Origin: Fennellomyces sp. T-0311
Taxonomy: Eukaryota; Mucoromycota; Mucoromycetes; Mucorales; Lichtheimiaceae
Direction of reading: 5' to 3'
Length of the DNA: 64,000 nucleotides
Assembly (NCBI GenBank): GCA_025266875.1
Contig: JALLLT010000025.1
Location: forward strand, 62,001 to 126,000
Shown: positions 48,100-59,828 of the stretch, one piece after another
Numbering within the stretch: the first letter of the stretch is position 1
How the letters are laid out: each line of letters opens with the position of its first letter
Notes under the pieces: model-generated
The model's database searches: none
Told to the model about the DNA's origin: nothing
Seen by the model: only the letters and a program-made list of their open reading frames with translations
Program-made: the position numbers and the translations under genes

Positions 48100-49949
48100 C
48101 TAACGTCTTTGAGTAAACGAACTTAGAGGGGGTATACGAGAATGAATGCTAGGAATACGATGATGAGTGGCTACAGGGTTCAGTGATGAAGAAGGAGGGT
48201 TGGGTGTTGCGTACTTGACAGCGTCCATCATGGCAGATGAAGGTGACTGATATGGAAACCAACTCCCCATCACTGAGCTTGCCTGTGCAGATAATAGCCG
48301 ACTTGATGTCGTTTCTCTCAAATACACCTCGCGCGGATGATGCCATACCAGATGATCCTTGCTGTTCCTCCGTCTCCTTCTGTCGTCTTCCTCAGTTGCG
48401 AGTAAGCAATCCTCTGGTCGTGGAAGCTTTACGCGTGGAGTTCCAGCAGGTCTCGAATTTCTTGAAGCATCGACATGTTCTTGTGGCGTGGTGTTTAGGA
48501 CTCGTGGAGACGACTTTGGTGGTGAACTTACAGGCTGTTGCATGGCGATCGTATCGATTTCTCGATCATCGAGTATGGCACATGAAGGACTTGCAGGAGA
48601 ATATATGGGTGAAGAAGTGGTATTGGCAATGATATAATCTATACTACTGGCTGACGTGGGTTCGTCAAACTACACATACAAAAAAAGAAGGTTTAGTGAC
48701 CAGTTCGTGGGATTATAATATTTGGTGCATACCAATGCTGCGACAGCAGGTGAAATGGATGTATGTTCTAAAAGAGATGTGATTGGGCCTGATGTTGTTG
48801 TACTAAACACAACTTGGTCGAAGGTTGATGTGGATGGGACCGTAGGAGGAGAAGAAATCACAGGTTCGGGAACAGCTCGTTCCGCGGTGGCAAGGCATAT
48901 AATGTAGAGCCGCTCCAGGGACGTAGGTACAAAAAGGTCCGCACCAAGTCCTCCACCCAAATAAAACCGTGTATTAAGTACCACGTGTGACCCGCTTGAC
49001 GTTTTGAACCCAAGAGGCTCTTTCAATGTCAAAGATCCATTTGCAATATTCAAAAGCATACTCGGCGAGGTAGAAGCAAAACATTCAGATGTTGTACGCT
49101 GGGTCGGAGGTAAAATACGTTTTTCTTGTCGGTTTGCATTATCGAGCAAGCATCTGTGTATCCGCGCCAGGCGGTCAGTGTGCTCAGGCAAGATAAAGTC
49201 GTACAACGAGCGGTGCGCAAATTCGTGCGGATATATGCCGAGTACATCCAATGATTCGTCTGACACGCGGGCACAGCATATATCCATTGAGAGAAAAAGC
49301 TACCGACGACGGTGAGAACTTCATGTATATTCTTAGTATAAGCATAAAAAATAAGCTTACTGTAACCATAATTTTCTCTACCGATTCCTTATCCGCAACA
49401 TTGTTTCCAGGGGGACGTGTCATCGTAAACGATGACCGGACAAGCTCTGGCGCCAAGATACCCTCAGAAGCCAAAGCCGGGACATCCTGTGTTCCTAACG
49501 ATAATGGCTGCCGATCCCGCCGCCTCGGCCTTCCCCGCTTTTTATGCTGTACGTCAAAGCAAGTATCCTCTCTTCCCGACTGAACGCATCGTTTGCATGG
49601 TCTGCTAACTATTTCTTCAGATGTCAACAATAATGCAACAGTAATATATAAAAAAACAAATACCATCACACGCCAAATGTGCTTTTTGGCAGTTGACCTA
49701 CAGTTGAGGGGTTGAGTTTACTACCACATGTACATTGCTCTTCTCCCTCTCCACACTCCAGTCTTTCCATCACACTTTCCCACCAAAATGACAACGCACT
49801 CATCCGCTTACACATGCTGCAGGAACATGGGATTTTGATGGCCGCTTCTTTGGAACGATCGACGTCGACTGACTTGCGTTGTCTTCCGTCGTAGCAAGTG
49901 ATGGTGATGTTGGCGAAGGTAGCGAAAAAGGACGGCTGCCTGCTTCCAT
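48100..49949 (-). CDS. Zn2Cys6 transcription factor with PAS domain
   Basis: DNA-binding regulator, 518 residues. Exons: 49949-49812, 49697-49664, 49608-49361, 49299-48733, 48669-48100. The binuclear cluster is assembled across three exons. CVNCQKAHLAC is followed by RPCKRC and a Cys eight residues on, the spacing of fungal Zn2Cys6 domains. HKKRGRPRRRD gives a basic/AT-hook-like extension. A PAS-type domain follows (about residues 140-290): CCARVSDESLDVLGIYPHEF, RSLYDFILPEHTDRLARIHR, RLYIICLATAE. The C-terminal third is Ser/Pro-rich and probably an activation region. The layout matches Mucorales and basidiomycete Zn2Cys6-PAS factors linked to metabolic or stress sensing; no target can be named. 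The second exon is only 34 bases. The first Met (MEAGSRPFSL) is in good frame with the cluster. Confidence 0.88.
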
Positions 49950-52811
49950 GATCGAATGTGTGGGGAGCAAGGAAGAAGAAGCAGATCACTTATGGCCAAA
50001 GTTTGTGAAAGTTTATTGCTACAGTGATCTGATTATGTTCGGGGTATTCAACGGGTTTTAGGACATTTTCATTTTTGGCTAACAAAGTGACCTTTTCTCA
50101 CACACAAAACCATGTAAAACATATCTCCGCAAGCCGCGGATTACTCTGCACCGAAAGTTTTCCCCATATGATGTAGGTCACTAGGACTTTTTTTCCTCTG
50201 TTCAATGCATAGACTATATATAGTAGCTTAGTTACTAAGCGTTTATAAGGACCTTCTCAAGTTTGAGGCTATTATGCTTTGCTGAAAAGGAAAGGAGGCA
50301 ATGAGGAAATCGTACAAGATTAGGGGCCGATCCACGTTTCATGATTTACCTGGTGCGTTACAAAAGAGAAAGTGACATCCGGAGATTAACAAGACAATTC
50401 TGCCTTGCCTTTCTCCACATATGGATCGCCATGTGCACGACCCATAATATGTGCTTCCAATATTTGAATGGTGCCCGGTAGTCGGGAATGAGGTACAATG
50501 CACAAAATGGGAATTGTGCTACTGTTGAGCCAATATCTGCAGTACATCGCTTACAGAAATAATCCTGTTTCCCAAGCATGTGAGCTTAATATCGAGTTTT
50601 ATCTTAATTGATCACATAATACAGTTGTCGTGCAGATCAAATCCAATCGTATGAAGTCAGTAACTATGTCTTGTAAATGAAAATGCATGCAAAGATACTA
50701 TATTTAGGATACCACATTCGAGAACGCTCGCAATGGAGCCAATGTATCCTCTTTGACATGATCAACATGTGCTACACGTGAAAACTTTATAACAGCTTTT
50801 AAATTAGCATAAGCATTTTAGCATGAGAAGCCTTGCGCATTATCACACAGTTATCGGCTGTTTTCCCAAACGCGTATATATATGTGTATAGAGAAATGTG
50901 TCAGCAACTTCTTATCCTGACGGATATAGAAAAGCTTCCAAGATGCTTACTCAATAACTGCTGTTTATTACCAGAAATCGAACTTGTGATTATTATATGC
51001 TGCTAGAACCATTTCAATCTGTCCCAGATCTACTTGCTCGCACCACAAGCGCCGTGACATATAATCTCATGCATCGACGATTCTGTGACACATAACGCTC
51101 CAGTAGAAGTTCAGCGATGCATTTCAGTCTGGCTAAAGCTGGTCGACGGAGTTACTCTTCTGCTGCCAAGGCGGAAACCAGGCAGAGGCCTGATCGAGAA
51201 GAGAGGCTTCCTCAGCTCATTCCATTCAATATGTACACAACCAACTGGTGTTACTGTTGAAGAGCGATCTGATACTCCGTAAATGTTACATACCGTTTAT
51301 GACTTTGATGGATGGCGCTACTACTATTACTATCATGCCCAAGGTATCTATATATTTTGCTTTTATTCTAGTGGACATCTTCCGTTATGCTTATACTCAT
51401 GATTAATATCTCCATCCCAAGAGGTAGGCATTCTTTATACATACACGTTTATATATTCATAGTTTCATCCAGTATATTTACAACATGTAAAACGGCTTAT
51501 GTAGCTTCTGTTCTTTACGCTCTCTACCGCGGCTTAACGGATATAGGGTTTGTGAAAGTCTTGGACCTTGTTAAGTATAGTCTTTCCATGAGCTTTCCTT
51601 ATCGAAATGCTTCTGGATTAAATCGGAAAGCACCTTTACACGTAGCGCAAATAAATTTAGAAATGGGACGATATATTATCGAATTTCGCAACTCCCACCG
51701 AAAAGTAAAGTAGGTGCCTGGAAAAGTTTAATATGCCTCGCTCAAAGCTCTGTCTTTACTCTCCAAAGTCGGGTTACCCGCTTCAACAATCGACATGTCT
51801 GTATCAATATATATATATATGTACGTGCGTACAGGGCTTTTTCAGTTTGATTTTAATAGTTGATATAAAAGTTGATATATAGTTTGAAACGGCAGATGCG
51901 ATATCATTCGATGGGCGCTTATTCCATTAGCTTTAACCTCGCCAACGTCTTACAACCCTGTAACAATTTAAAAAAAAACAGCTTTTCAATTTGACACGAC
52001 TATATCAAAAAGCTCCAATATATTCTCGAAAGTCTCATCTAAGATTATCGTAGGAAGTAAGATATTATTGTACAAACAATGGGCGTCACAACTACTATAT
52101 AGATGCTGCAATGATATTAAATAGATTGGTTGCCATAGCTACTACATATAAGAGCACATGCTATGAGCTCCTGAGTAACTTCCTGAACGTAAAGCATTAT
52201 AATTATTAATACGTAGATGGAAGGCGTTTTGAAATTGAGTATATGCCAGAAATGGCTATTGACGCTTTTCTGTGAGAGAATGAAGCAAAACTATAAAATT
52301 GTGTACTGGTAATTAGCACTTTGGATGGCATGCAGTAGTAGTCTGTGGCCAGTTTCATGATATGCTGTTGAAAACAATGCTATAGTAAGTACGTATTAAA
52401 AATCCCACATTCCGGTGTTGATTATACTCAGTTTTTCGCCATATTAAGGCTGGGTTCTCTGTCATGAGTGTAGAAGGTGCTTTAGTGTTTCTAAGTATGC
52501 TATTGGGTGTTGGACCTGGGTAGGGGTTGGCGGTCATGTTGTGGCATGGGAAAGGTAGGGCTAAACTGCGCTACGAAGCTATAAAGTGATCCACTTGACG
52601 GCTACTATACTTTCAGCGCTCGGTTATGGATTAAGTAGTGCCAAAAATCAGTTTCTGTATGTAATCTAATGGCAGAAATAAGGGTGTTATGGATCAAAGT
52701 CGCATAATTCACTGTCGGAGTGGCTGTTACGGTCCACCCGTCGGTGGCTTGCATTAAATCGTAAAGATCTTGTGCACGAAATTTCTTTCTCCTGTACTTC
52801 TTACTATCGAA
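49950..52811. other. AT-rich gene desert
   Basis: About 2.9 kb with no recognised gene. On the minus strand about 50515-50398, one frame reads PGTIQILEAHIMGRAHGDPY and looks coding but has no clear partner exons. The stretch 51387-51713 (plus) is open, hydrophobic and AT-rich, and unsupported. TA repeats occur near 51.8 kb. The last 100 bases before 52812 are the zuotin leader. Confidence 0.4.
51807..51821. repeat. Short AT dinucleotide repeat
   Basis: About seven TA units followed by GTACGTGCGTAC. Probably only a microsatellite within a gene desert. Confidence 0.6.
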
Positions 52812-54095
52812 ATGTCCTTGACCTTGGATTTCTTGCTTCCCCCTCCTCCTGCCTCCTACAAGGCTGACCAGGCTCATGCTTCTGCCAGCGCCACCAGCGA
52901 TCGTTTGTTGGAGCCCGTCGGCCCCAGCTTCTTCGCCTATGCCCGTCGCAAGCGCCACAACCGCACTTTCTCTGAAGATGAGCGTCACCAAGCCGAGGAG
53001 AAAGCTAACCAGATTGTCGAGGAAGAAAAGGTCGATTTCGAATACGAGGATGTCGACATTGACACTGTCAACACCGACCCCACCGCCTGGAAGACGCAGG
53101 ACAACTACGCTGTCTTGGGTCTTACTAAGCTTCGTTACAAGGCCACCGAAGAGCAAATCAAGAAGGCTCACCGTCGCATGGTCCTGTTGCATCACCCCGA
53201 TAAGAAGGCCGACAAGAACGACGATGCTTTCTTCAAGTGTATTGCCAAGGCCTATGAAACCTTGATGAACCCCGTCTCTCGTCGCCAATACGACTCTGTC
53301 GATTTCGGTATGTCTTACATTGACGAGGACGTCCCCACCGCCAAGACTCCTGGCAACTTCTACAAGCTCTGGACTCCCGTGTTCGAGCGCGAGGCTCGTT
53401 TCTCCACCAAGCAGCCCGTCCCCATGCTCGGTAACGAAGAATCCACCAAGGAAGACGTCGAAAAGTTCTACGATTTCTGGTACAACTTGGATTCGTGGCG
53501 TACGTTTGAATGGTTGGACAAGGAAGGTGCTGAGGGTGCTGATAACCGTGATGACAAGCGTTACCAAGAGAAGAAGAACCGTGCTCAACGCGCCCAGCTC
53601 AAGAAGGAGGACAATGCTCGTCTCCGCAAGTTGATCGATGTTTGCTTGAGCGTCGATCCCCGTATTGCCCAGTTCCGTGCTGAGGAGAAGAAGCGTCGTA
53701 ACGCAAAGAAGGATGCCAAGGCCGCTGCTGAAAAGGCCGCTGCCGAGGAAGCTGCCCGCAAGGCCGAAGAAGAGCGCATTGCACGCGAAAAGGCTGAGGC
53801 CGAGTCCAAGGCTGCCGCCGCCTCGGCCAAGAAGGACAAGGAGAACCTCAAGAAGCTTGTCAAGAAGGAGAAGAAGACCATCAAGGGCTTGTTCAACGGC
53901 AACAACTATGGTCTCCCTGCCGACACCAAGGCCACTCCTAGCCAGATCGAGAAGCAGTTGGTTGCCATGGACGCAGTGATTGTCAAGAATAAGATGATCG
54001 AGGACCTCGAGAAGCTCCGCAAGGACCTCGAGCAGGCTGTCAAGGACGGCAAGTTTGTAGAAGTATTTGCTTCGTATGCCGAAGCTGCCAAATAG
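52812..54095 (+). CDS. ZUO1: Zuotin, ribosome-associated J-domain protein
   Basis: Hsp40 partner of the ribosome-associated complex, which stimulates Hsp70 on nascent chains. Intronless, 427 residues. The N-terminal zuotin region (PSFFAYARRKRHNRTFSED) is followed by the J domain at about residues 97-168 with an intact HPD loop (LLHHPDKKADKND) and YETLMNPVSRRQYDS. The zuotin-homology domain follows (KLWTPVFEREARFSTKQPVP, YDFWYNLDSWRTFEWLDKE). A long charged Ala/Lys/Glu helix contacts ribosomal RNA in relatives. A small C-terminal bundle ends the protein. SANT domains of the animal MPP11 type are absent, as in fungi. Codon use is strongly biased and GC-rich, as for an abundant protein. The ATG at 52812 (MSLTLDF) follows a CT-rich leader. 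Confidence 0.95.
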   Translation: MSLTLDFLLPPPPASYKADQAHASASATSDRLLEPVGPSFFAYARRKRHNRTFSEDERHQAEEKANQIVEEEKVDFEYEDVDIDTVNTDPTAWKTQDNYAVLGLTKLRYKATEEQIKKAHRRMVLLHHPDKKADKNDDAFFKCIAKAYETLMNPVSRRQYDSVDFGMSYIDEDVPTAKTPGNFYKLWTPVFEREARFSTKQPVPMLGNEESTKEDVEKFYDFWYNLDSWRTFEWLDKEGAEGADNRDDKRYQEKKNRAQRAQLKKEDNARLRKLIDVCLSVDPRIAQFRAEEKKRRNAKKDAKAAAEKAAAEEAARKAEEERIAREKAEAESKAAAASAKKDKENLKKLVKKEKKTIKGLFNGNNYGLPADTKATPSQIEKQLVAMDAVIVKNKMIEDLEKLRKDLEQAVKDGKFVEVFASYAEAAK

Positions 54096-54168
54096 AGTTT
54101 TATACACGGCACAAAATAAAAAGCAAGCAAACCCAATACAATGATTCCATTAATAGAATACAAATCCC

Positions 54169-55074
54169 TTATGGCCTATGTCGATTGTTGTCATCATCCG
54201 AATCCTCGCTCAGGAAGCTTTCGTCGAACCCTCGTTCCCTATCCAGCGCGCTGAATTCGACGGACGGTTCACGTCCAAATTCGGATATATCGTCGAAATC
54301 GACACGAGCGGATCGAGTGTTCATTGAGTGTTTGTTTCTATGGAGAGTTCGTTACTGCCAGATCTCGCACCGCCCTTTGTTTGCTACTTACTTGCGGACC
54401 ATCATGAACAGACGGAAAAATTGGATCACGTTTCGAATCACCAGCAGTATGGTGTCAAAGATGGCTTCGTTGCGCTCGCTGGCCGAACAGCCCGAGGCAA
54501 TCACGATCAACGTGATCGCACACAGCGCAACCAGAACCGTATCAATAATGTTCCATACCGATCGCCAGTAAGCTCGTCGCAGCGCCAGTAACCGTATGCC
54601 GACTTCGATAATCATGGCAAAGTTGATAATGGACTCGAATATGATGAATAGTAGAGAGGGGCTAGATCAATTCGAACTCTGGTCAGCTTATGACGATAAC
54701 TGACCACCAATGCAACTCTCACCAAGTCTCGTTTAGGGACTATGAAACATAACCGTTTGAGTCTTGGTTAATCAGCCAGAAGAGCGTAAAGCCAGGGGTC
54801 CTTACCAGCATGATAGAGATTAAGCTGAGAATTGCTAACGCAAGGTAGAGTACAATGTAGAATTGCGAGTACATGAACCGGTTGGCCATTCCCTGTATCA
54901 TTTCTGCCTTTGTGAGGCCATGTTGTGTTCGTGGTGTTCTATAGAAGAGTGAGAGTGAGTTTAGCGTCATGGAGAAAGGGGGTATAGCTGAGTTAGAGCG
55001 AAAGCGTGCCTCCCCTGTTCCAGTAAATCTTGCGTAGACTCTCCTGCAAGCATGTGTGTGCGATCGTCGTCCAT
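54169..55074 (-). CDS. Four-helix membrane protein resembling a voltage-sensor domain
   Basis: Predicted 217-residue membrane protein with the layout of an isolated voltage-sensor domain. Exons: 55074-55010, 54938-54806, 54739-54723, 54661-54392, 54337-54169. S1 is FYIVLYLALAILSLISIML. S2 is SLLFIIFESIINFAMIIEVG with conserved Glu. S3 is NIIDTVLVALCAITLIVIAS with an Asp. S4 is LLVIRNVIQFFRLFMMVRK with widely spaced Arg. An acidic C-terminus (EDSDDDNNRHRP) follows. From memory, filamentous fungi share this uncharacterised family. Two structural oddities: intron 1 starts with GC (AG|GCACGC...TATAG), and exon 3 is only 17 bases (SLNET plus part of Cys) yet restores phase exactly. It is tail-to-tail with zuotin, 73 bases between stops. 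Confidence 0.8.
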
Positions 55075-56813
55075 GGTGAAAGTGCAGGGTTACAAGCCGA
55101 GCGCTTGTCAGAAGCTTTAAATATAAACGATAACTCCGCTGTAATGGAAACCACCTGGCGTCCCCACGGTTACAATAGCCTCGTGTCGCTAATTATCAAT
55201 TGAATAGCAATTGAAAGTGATGCTGCAATCAAATATACCAATTTATGTGGGTATTCTAACCGATGACTACATATCGTTTTGAGGATCTGATCATTGTAAA
55301 CATTTCCATCTCTTGTCGAAACAGGACAACGCATTATGCAACGCAAAGCAGCGAATAGGCTTTTGTATGACATGAAATTTCACGGTGTACAGTGAACAAA
55401 GTGCCTCTTACGCCATTGGCATGCGTAACAAGCGTTATTTTAAGTTTGATCTCATGACTGATCTACCACAAGGAACTCTTGTTGTCGCAAACAAGTATTA
55501 ATGAGCGCATCCCCCACGCAATGGCTCTGAGCTAGCATTAATGTTTGTGTAGCACCAATTTTATCTGCAATATGTTGCAGTATGTTCTTATAGTCTCACT
55601 TCTCGGCATCTTGCTGCTTTGATCTATTTATGCTTTGTAATGACCATTCGTGGACAGTTGTCGTCTATAAAGAGGTACTTTATTAATAGTTACAGTTCAC
55701 GTATGGATCGAATCATGTCACATCCATGAGGTGACGGTAAACGGGACGCATGGTCATATCTTTCGAGCATATATCGCATATAAATTTACATGTTATACAA
55801 TCAATTGTGTCACTCCAGTGGCAATTAATACTTAAGGACGGCATAAATCAACATTTCTACTTTGCATTTCACAACTACCTAACCCGGCAAACAGTACACA
55901 AGAGTACTATTTATATCATCCAACTTTACAGTATCTTCTTCTACGACCGATGTAAGTCTATAATTTGACCCACAGGAGAGTATTAGTGATTGTCACCGAT
56001 GAACTTTGCTAGATGACAGAAAGCAGTGTTCATGCTGTTATGCAACCCTATCTGCAGCTATATATGCTTTTCTATGGTGACAGCGTAGATACAACATAGC
56101 TCCAGTGTCTGCCACTGCTACACTTTTTTTCCAACTTTTATATGCTCATGGCGAAATCCACTGCACGACCTGTGGTATCCTCATAAGCTAAAAGCGGTTC
56201 CGTAAAAATGAACATAAGTCCAGGCGCAAGTGGTCGTGCCAATCACAAAGTTACCACTCGATGTCGGTATTCCCGAGTGCACAATAGCCCATGAAACACC
56301 AATATATATCATCTATGTACTATGTACGATACAGTATGGTGAATATACCCGATGTGCGCGCTGTCTATCGATTTTGCAGCTATCGCCTTGGAGACAAATG
56401 CATCCTGAAATTTGTTTCGATTCACACACACGCAAGGACAAAAATGCAAGAGCGTCGGGCGCATATACTACATGGGAATTCGTGTGGATTTGGTGACAAG
56501 GAGTATAAGTACTCCCCGCACAAGTGGCGCCATCGCAGGTGAGCATAAGAACAATGTGTCATTATCATTCTGACTCTTGTGAAAGGTAAATAAAAGGCTC
56601 TCGTAAGTAATGACCCATTTAATAGAGAAGTGTCAAACAGGCATCTTAGTTGTACCTAGCCATAATAGCTCAGGAGTCTAATGGGAGATGCATTGTTCAG
56701 CGCCAAATGATGCATCTGTGTAACAATAGACTTTTATTTTTTGCCAGCGCGATTCATGCTCGTCCCTTTTTCTCCCTTAGCGACCGACGACGTGTTCTGC
56801 CGCCCACTCCACA
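55075..56813. other. AT-rich intergenic region
   Basis: About 1.7 kb between divergent genes. Short open frames only (for example 56230-56496 plus). No RNA gene or repeat recognised. Confidence 0.45.
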
Positions 56814-58322
56814 ATGGGGTCTAAATCTTTTCTTCAACGATTCCGGCATCTTGATGCCTATGCGAAACCGCTTGAAGATGTGCGCATCCGAACCACCACT
56901 GGTGCTTCAGGTACATGCGTGCGGGAAAACCTTGGAAACTAAATCACTCACATTTCGCATGGTGTTAGTGACGCTCTTTAGTGGCGTTGTTATTGTTATA
57001 CTCGTGTTCTTTGAGATCTATCGTTTCATTACGCCAGAAATGCAGCCTGAAATTGTTGTAGACAGCGGCAAGATGGTAAATGACTACAAATGTGTACACG
57101 TCCAGTTGTTTACTGATATGATGTAGGAAAAACTTCCAATTTCATTCAATATCACGTTCCCACATCTGCCGTGCTATCGTAAGGTCCTTGTGTTTAACTT
57201 TGTCGATGGATTCTAACGGCTGCTTTAGTACTTAGCCTGGATTTGATGGATGAAAGTGGAGACCACATATCTGACTACGATCATGATGTCTTTAAAGTGC
57301 GTCTGGATGATCAGGGCAATGAGATCCATCGCGAAAAAGCGATAGGTAAATGACAACTATGTCTATGCAGCAGTAGGGCACTAAACCCACGATAGACCTT
57401 AGCAATGTGCAGGATCGCGAAAAACTGGCTGAACAGGAAAAGGAGGGTTATTGTGGACCGTGTTATGGCGCGAATCCACATGGTGCCGAGAACCCGTGCT
57501 GCAACACCTGCGACGACGTTCGAAAGGCTTACTCGGATATGGGCTGGGCTCTGCCTGACGAAAAGACGGTCGAGCAATGCTGGAGGGAGAATATCTCATC
57601 ACAGACCAAAGAAGGATGCAACGTCCACGGTAACTTGCTTGTCAAAAAAGTGCGCGGCAACTTTCACTTTTCTCCTGGCAAATCGTATGCACATGGTGCA
57701 TCGCATATTCACGATGTTCGAACATACCTTGCCACTGGCCACGATTTCATGCATGTCATCCATCATTTGCAGTTTGGAGAACAGAACCACGACGCATACA
57801 AGCAGAAGCGGACGTCAATTGACTCTCTCGCTAATCCTTTGGATAACACAGAATGGGGAACCGTTCAATGTGAGCCACATTTACTTTTTAATATGACCAA
57901 ACTTTTTGGTTTACTGATTGCCTTTTCCAGCGACAATGATGTATCAGTACTTTCTGAAGATTGTTTCGTCCGAGTTCAATTACATCAGCGGAAAACAGTT
58001 GCATACCTTCCAATACTCCGTGAGTAGACAGGAGCGCGATCTGAAGCAGCAAGGCTCAGGCGGATTACCAGGTATTGGACGTGGATCAGAAGAAGATACT
58101 GCATTGGATTCTTACTGATATTATGTAGGCGTGTTTTTCGTCATGGATTTCTCTCCGATGCTGGTGATCTACAACGAAACTCGACCAACGTTCGCTAGTT
58201 TTCTGACCGGTGTGTGTGCCATTGTTGGCGGTATTTTCACGGTCGCCAGTTTAGTAGACGGCGCTCTTTATAGAGCCGAGCACTCATCGCGCCAAAAAGG
58301 AATGGGAGGAAAATCAATGTAG
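56814..58322 (+). CDS. ERV46: Erv46/ERGIC3-type COPII cargo receptor subunit
   Basis: Cycles between ER and Golgi with Erv41 to sort or retrieve cargo. Exons: 56814-56910, 56969-57075, 57127-57178, 57229-57345, 57396-57869, 57931-58071, 58129-58322; 393 residues. The N-terminus RFRHLDAYAKPLEDVRIRTT precedes TM1 (VTLFSGVVIVILVFFEIYRF). The luminal domain includes the family Cys cluster CGPCYGANPHGAENPCCNTC, then GNFHFSPGKSYAHG. TM2 is near the C-terminus (FLTGVCAIVGGIFTVASLVD). Length and order match ERGIC3. An acceptor at 57395 (CTAAACCCACGATAG) is needed for intron 4, because the nearer CAG/TAG sites all give a stop. The tail KGMGGKSM lacks an obvious KKxx signal. Confidence 0.92.
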
Positions 58323-59091
58323 AACTTAGAAAGCATAATCTACACCGAAAAGAAAACTTTTGGAAAAGGATGCCGCATTTGATCTGTACTTATCTACACT
58401 CATTGCATCGCTTCCGTGATTTCTATCGTCATCACTGAGCTGATTTCGTGTTAAGTCTATCACACTAATATCAAGGTGTTTAAAATTGGACAAGGGTAAA
58501 CTTCGCTTTCTTTCTGTAATATATACAATCCCGTCGACGAACAAGTATTCTGATGGTTGAAAGAGAAGCCTACATACACCACAGCAGTTTGGAACGAGAA
58601 AGATAGTTATATACGTTACGAACAATCGAGCGCAACTCTTGCCGTTAGCCGACATTGGGTGGAATATGTACAGTTACTCACAAGAGGCGACAAGTAAACG
58701 ATCTCGTATATAGATGCACGACTATATTCCAGCATTCCTTTTCAAGAGTCGATCCACAGTAAATCCACCGGGGCGCGGACTCGATACTTGCAGGGCTTTT
58801 TACCCCACAGAAGAGCAGTTATACTGCACTCATCGGGATCGCCTGGTTGCACAGAAAATATGTTATCATTGCCGTCGACCGCCGAATGTTGAACAGACAC
58901 TGGTGCTCTCCAGTAGAATTAAATGGCACATGTAATCCTAAATAGCAACATTCATGCTAGTGGTACGCTATGTCAAATGAAAACGATATATTTTTTATGT
59001 TATGGAGTGCGGGCTATAATGACAAGGAAAAGGTTACACAAGGGACGAATATACCCTGAAATCGGCAAGTTTAAAAATATAGATCGCACTT
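58323..59091. other. Intergenic region between convergent genes
   Basis: About 770 bases between the stops of ERV46 (plus) and the HIU hydrolase (minus). Short open frames only. Confidence 0.5.
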
Positions 59092-59654
59092 TTAACTGCC
59101 TCGGTAGGTGGTGTATGAATAAGGGCTGATCAACAATGGAATGTGATAGTGCTGGTCAGGGTGTTCGAGCTCAAACACGATCTACGATTGTTTCTTTTAG
59201 CAATGAACGTCGCTCAAGCACTGAGTGTCGAGGGCTTACCTGGACATAGGGGTAAAAGCATTTTTCACCCAAACGTTCGAAGAAGGGCTTTGTTTCAAAA
59301 GTGATACGATAGATACCCTTTTCGACCTTGTAGTCGGCAGGCAGCAGGTCAGGACAGCGGCCATCGCCGTTGGTTTGGCTGTAACAAGTAAGTTGATATG
59401 AATTACAAGACAATCACAGCTTACGATGTAGAAAGAGCAGAAAAGGCGCCAGCACCGGTCTCTTTTTCGATTTTCACCTGAACATGCTGACCTGGCTTGC
59501 CTTGCGAGGCAACAAGGACATGGCAGGTGATGGGACTTTTCTTAGGGGCAGACATCTAATGAAACTGTTAAAGGTTTGATACAAAGAAACTGGACTGTGA
59601 TCGGTTTACCTGCAAATGATCTTTGACGGCGGTGAGACGAGAAGAAGCGCTCAT
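59092..59654 (-). CDS. 5-hydroxyisourate hydrolase with N-terminal PTS2 exon
   Basis: Transthyretin-like enzyme of purine breakdown; hydrolyses 5-hydroxyisourate to OHCU. Exons: 59654-59610, 59555-59425, 59378-59240, 59181-59092; 134 residues. Active-site landmarks are present: the N-terminal His of ITCHVLVASQGKPGQHVQV, Arg in NGDGRCPDLL, FETKPFFERLGEKCFYPYV, HYHIPLLISPYSYTTYRGS with the hallmark C-terminal YRGS. Exon 1 encodes MSASSRLTAVKDHLQ, which contains RLTAVKDHL, a perfect peroxisomal PTS2 nonapeptide (R-L-x5-H-L). Exon 2 starts exactly with its own ATG (MSAPKK), so transcripts lacking exon 1 could make a 119-residue cytosolic form. Urate oxidation is peroxisomal in many eukaryotes, which fits. 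It is divergent from GRASP. Confidence 0.92.
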
Positions 59655-59828
59655 TGGCAAAAAGAAGAAAAAAGGCAAAAGAATTCAGACAGGATATGGT
59701 ATCTTGCATTGAGCGTGACGACCTTTCTGTGCTTTTATGGTCCCGCTCGAGCCTTTCCTGCACACGCTGGGGCCCTTGAACGCGTTTTCTTGGTCCCTCT
59801 TTTTTTTTCCCCCTTGTTTACGTTTATC
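59655..59828. promoter_or_regulatory. Compact bidirectional promoter, HIU hydrolase / GRASP
   Basis: Only 174 bases separate the two divergent start codons. It holds pyrimidine-rich tracts on plus near the GRASP ATG and no clear TATA. It must contain both promoters and leaders. Confidence 0.5.

Noticed and set aside
52605..54107. 500-codon minus-strand open frame opposite zuotin
   Set aside because: It is the antisense shadow of a codon-biased gene; its peptide is a Leu-rich artefact and zuotin on plus is unambiguous.
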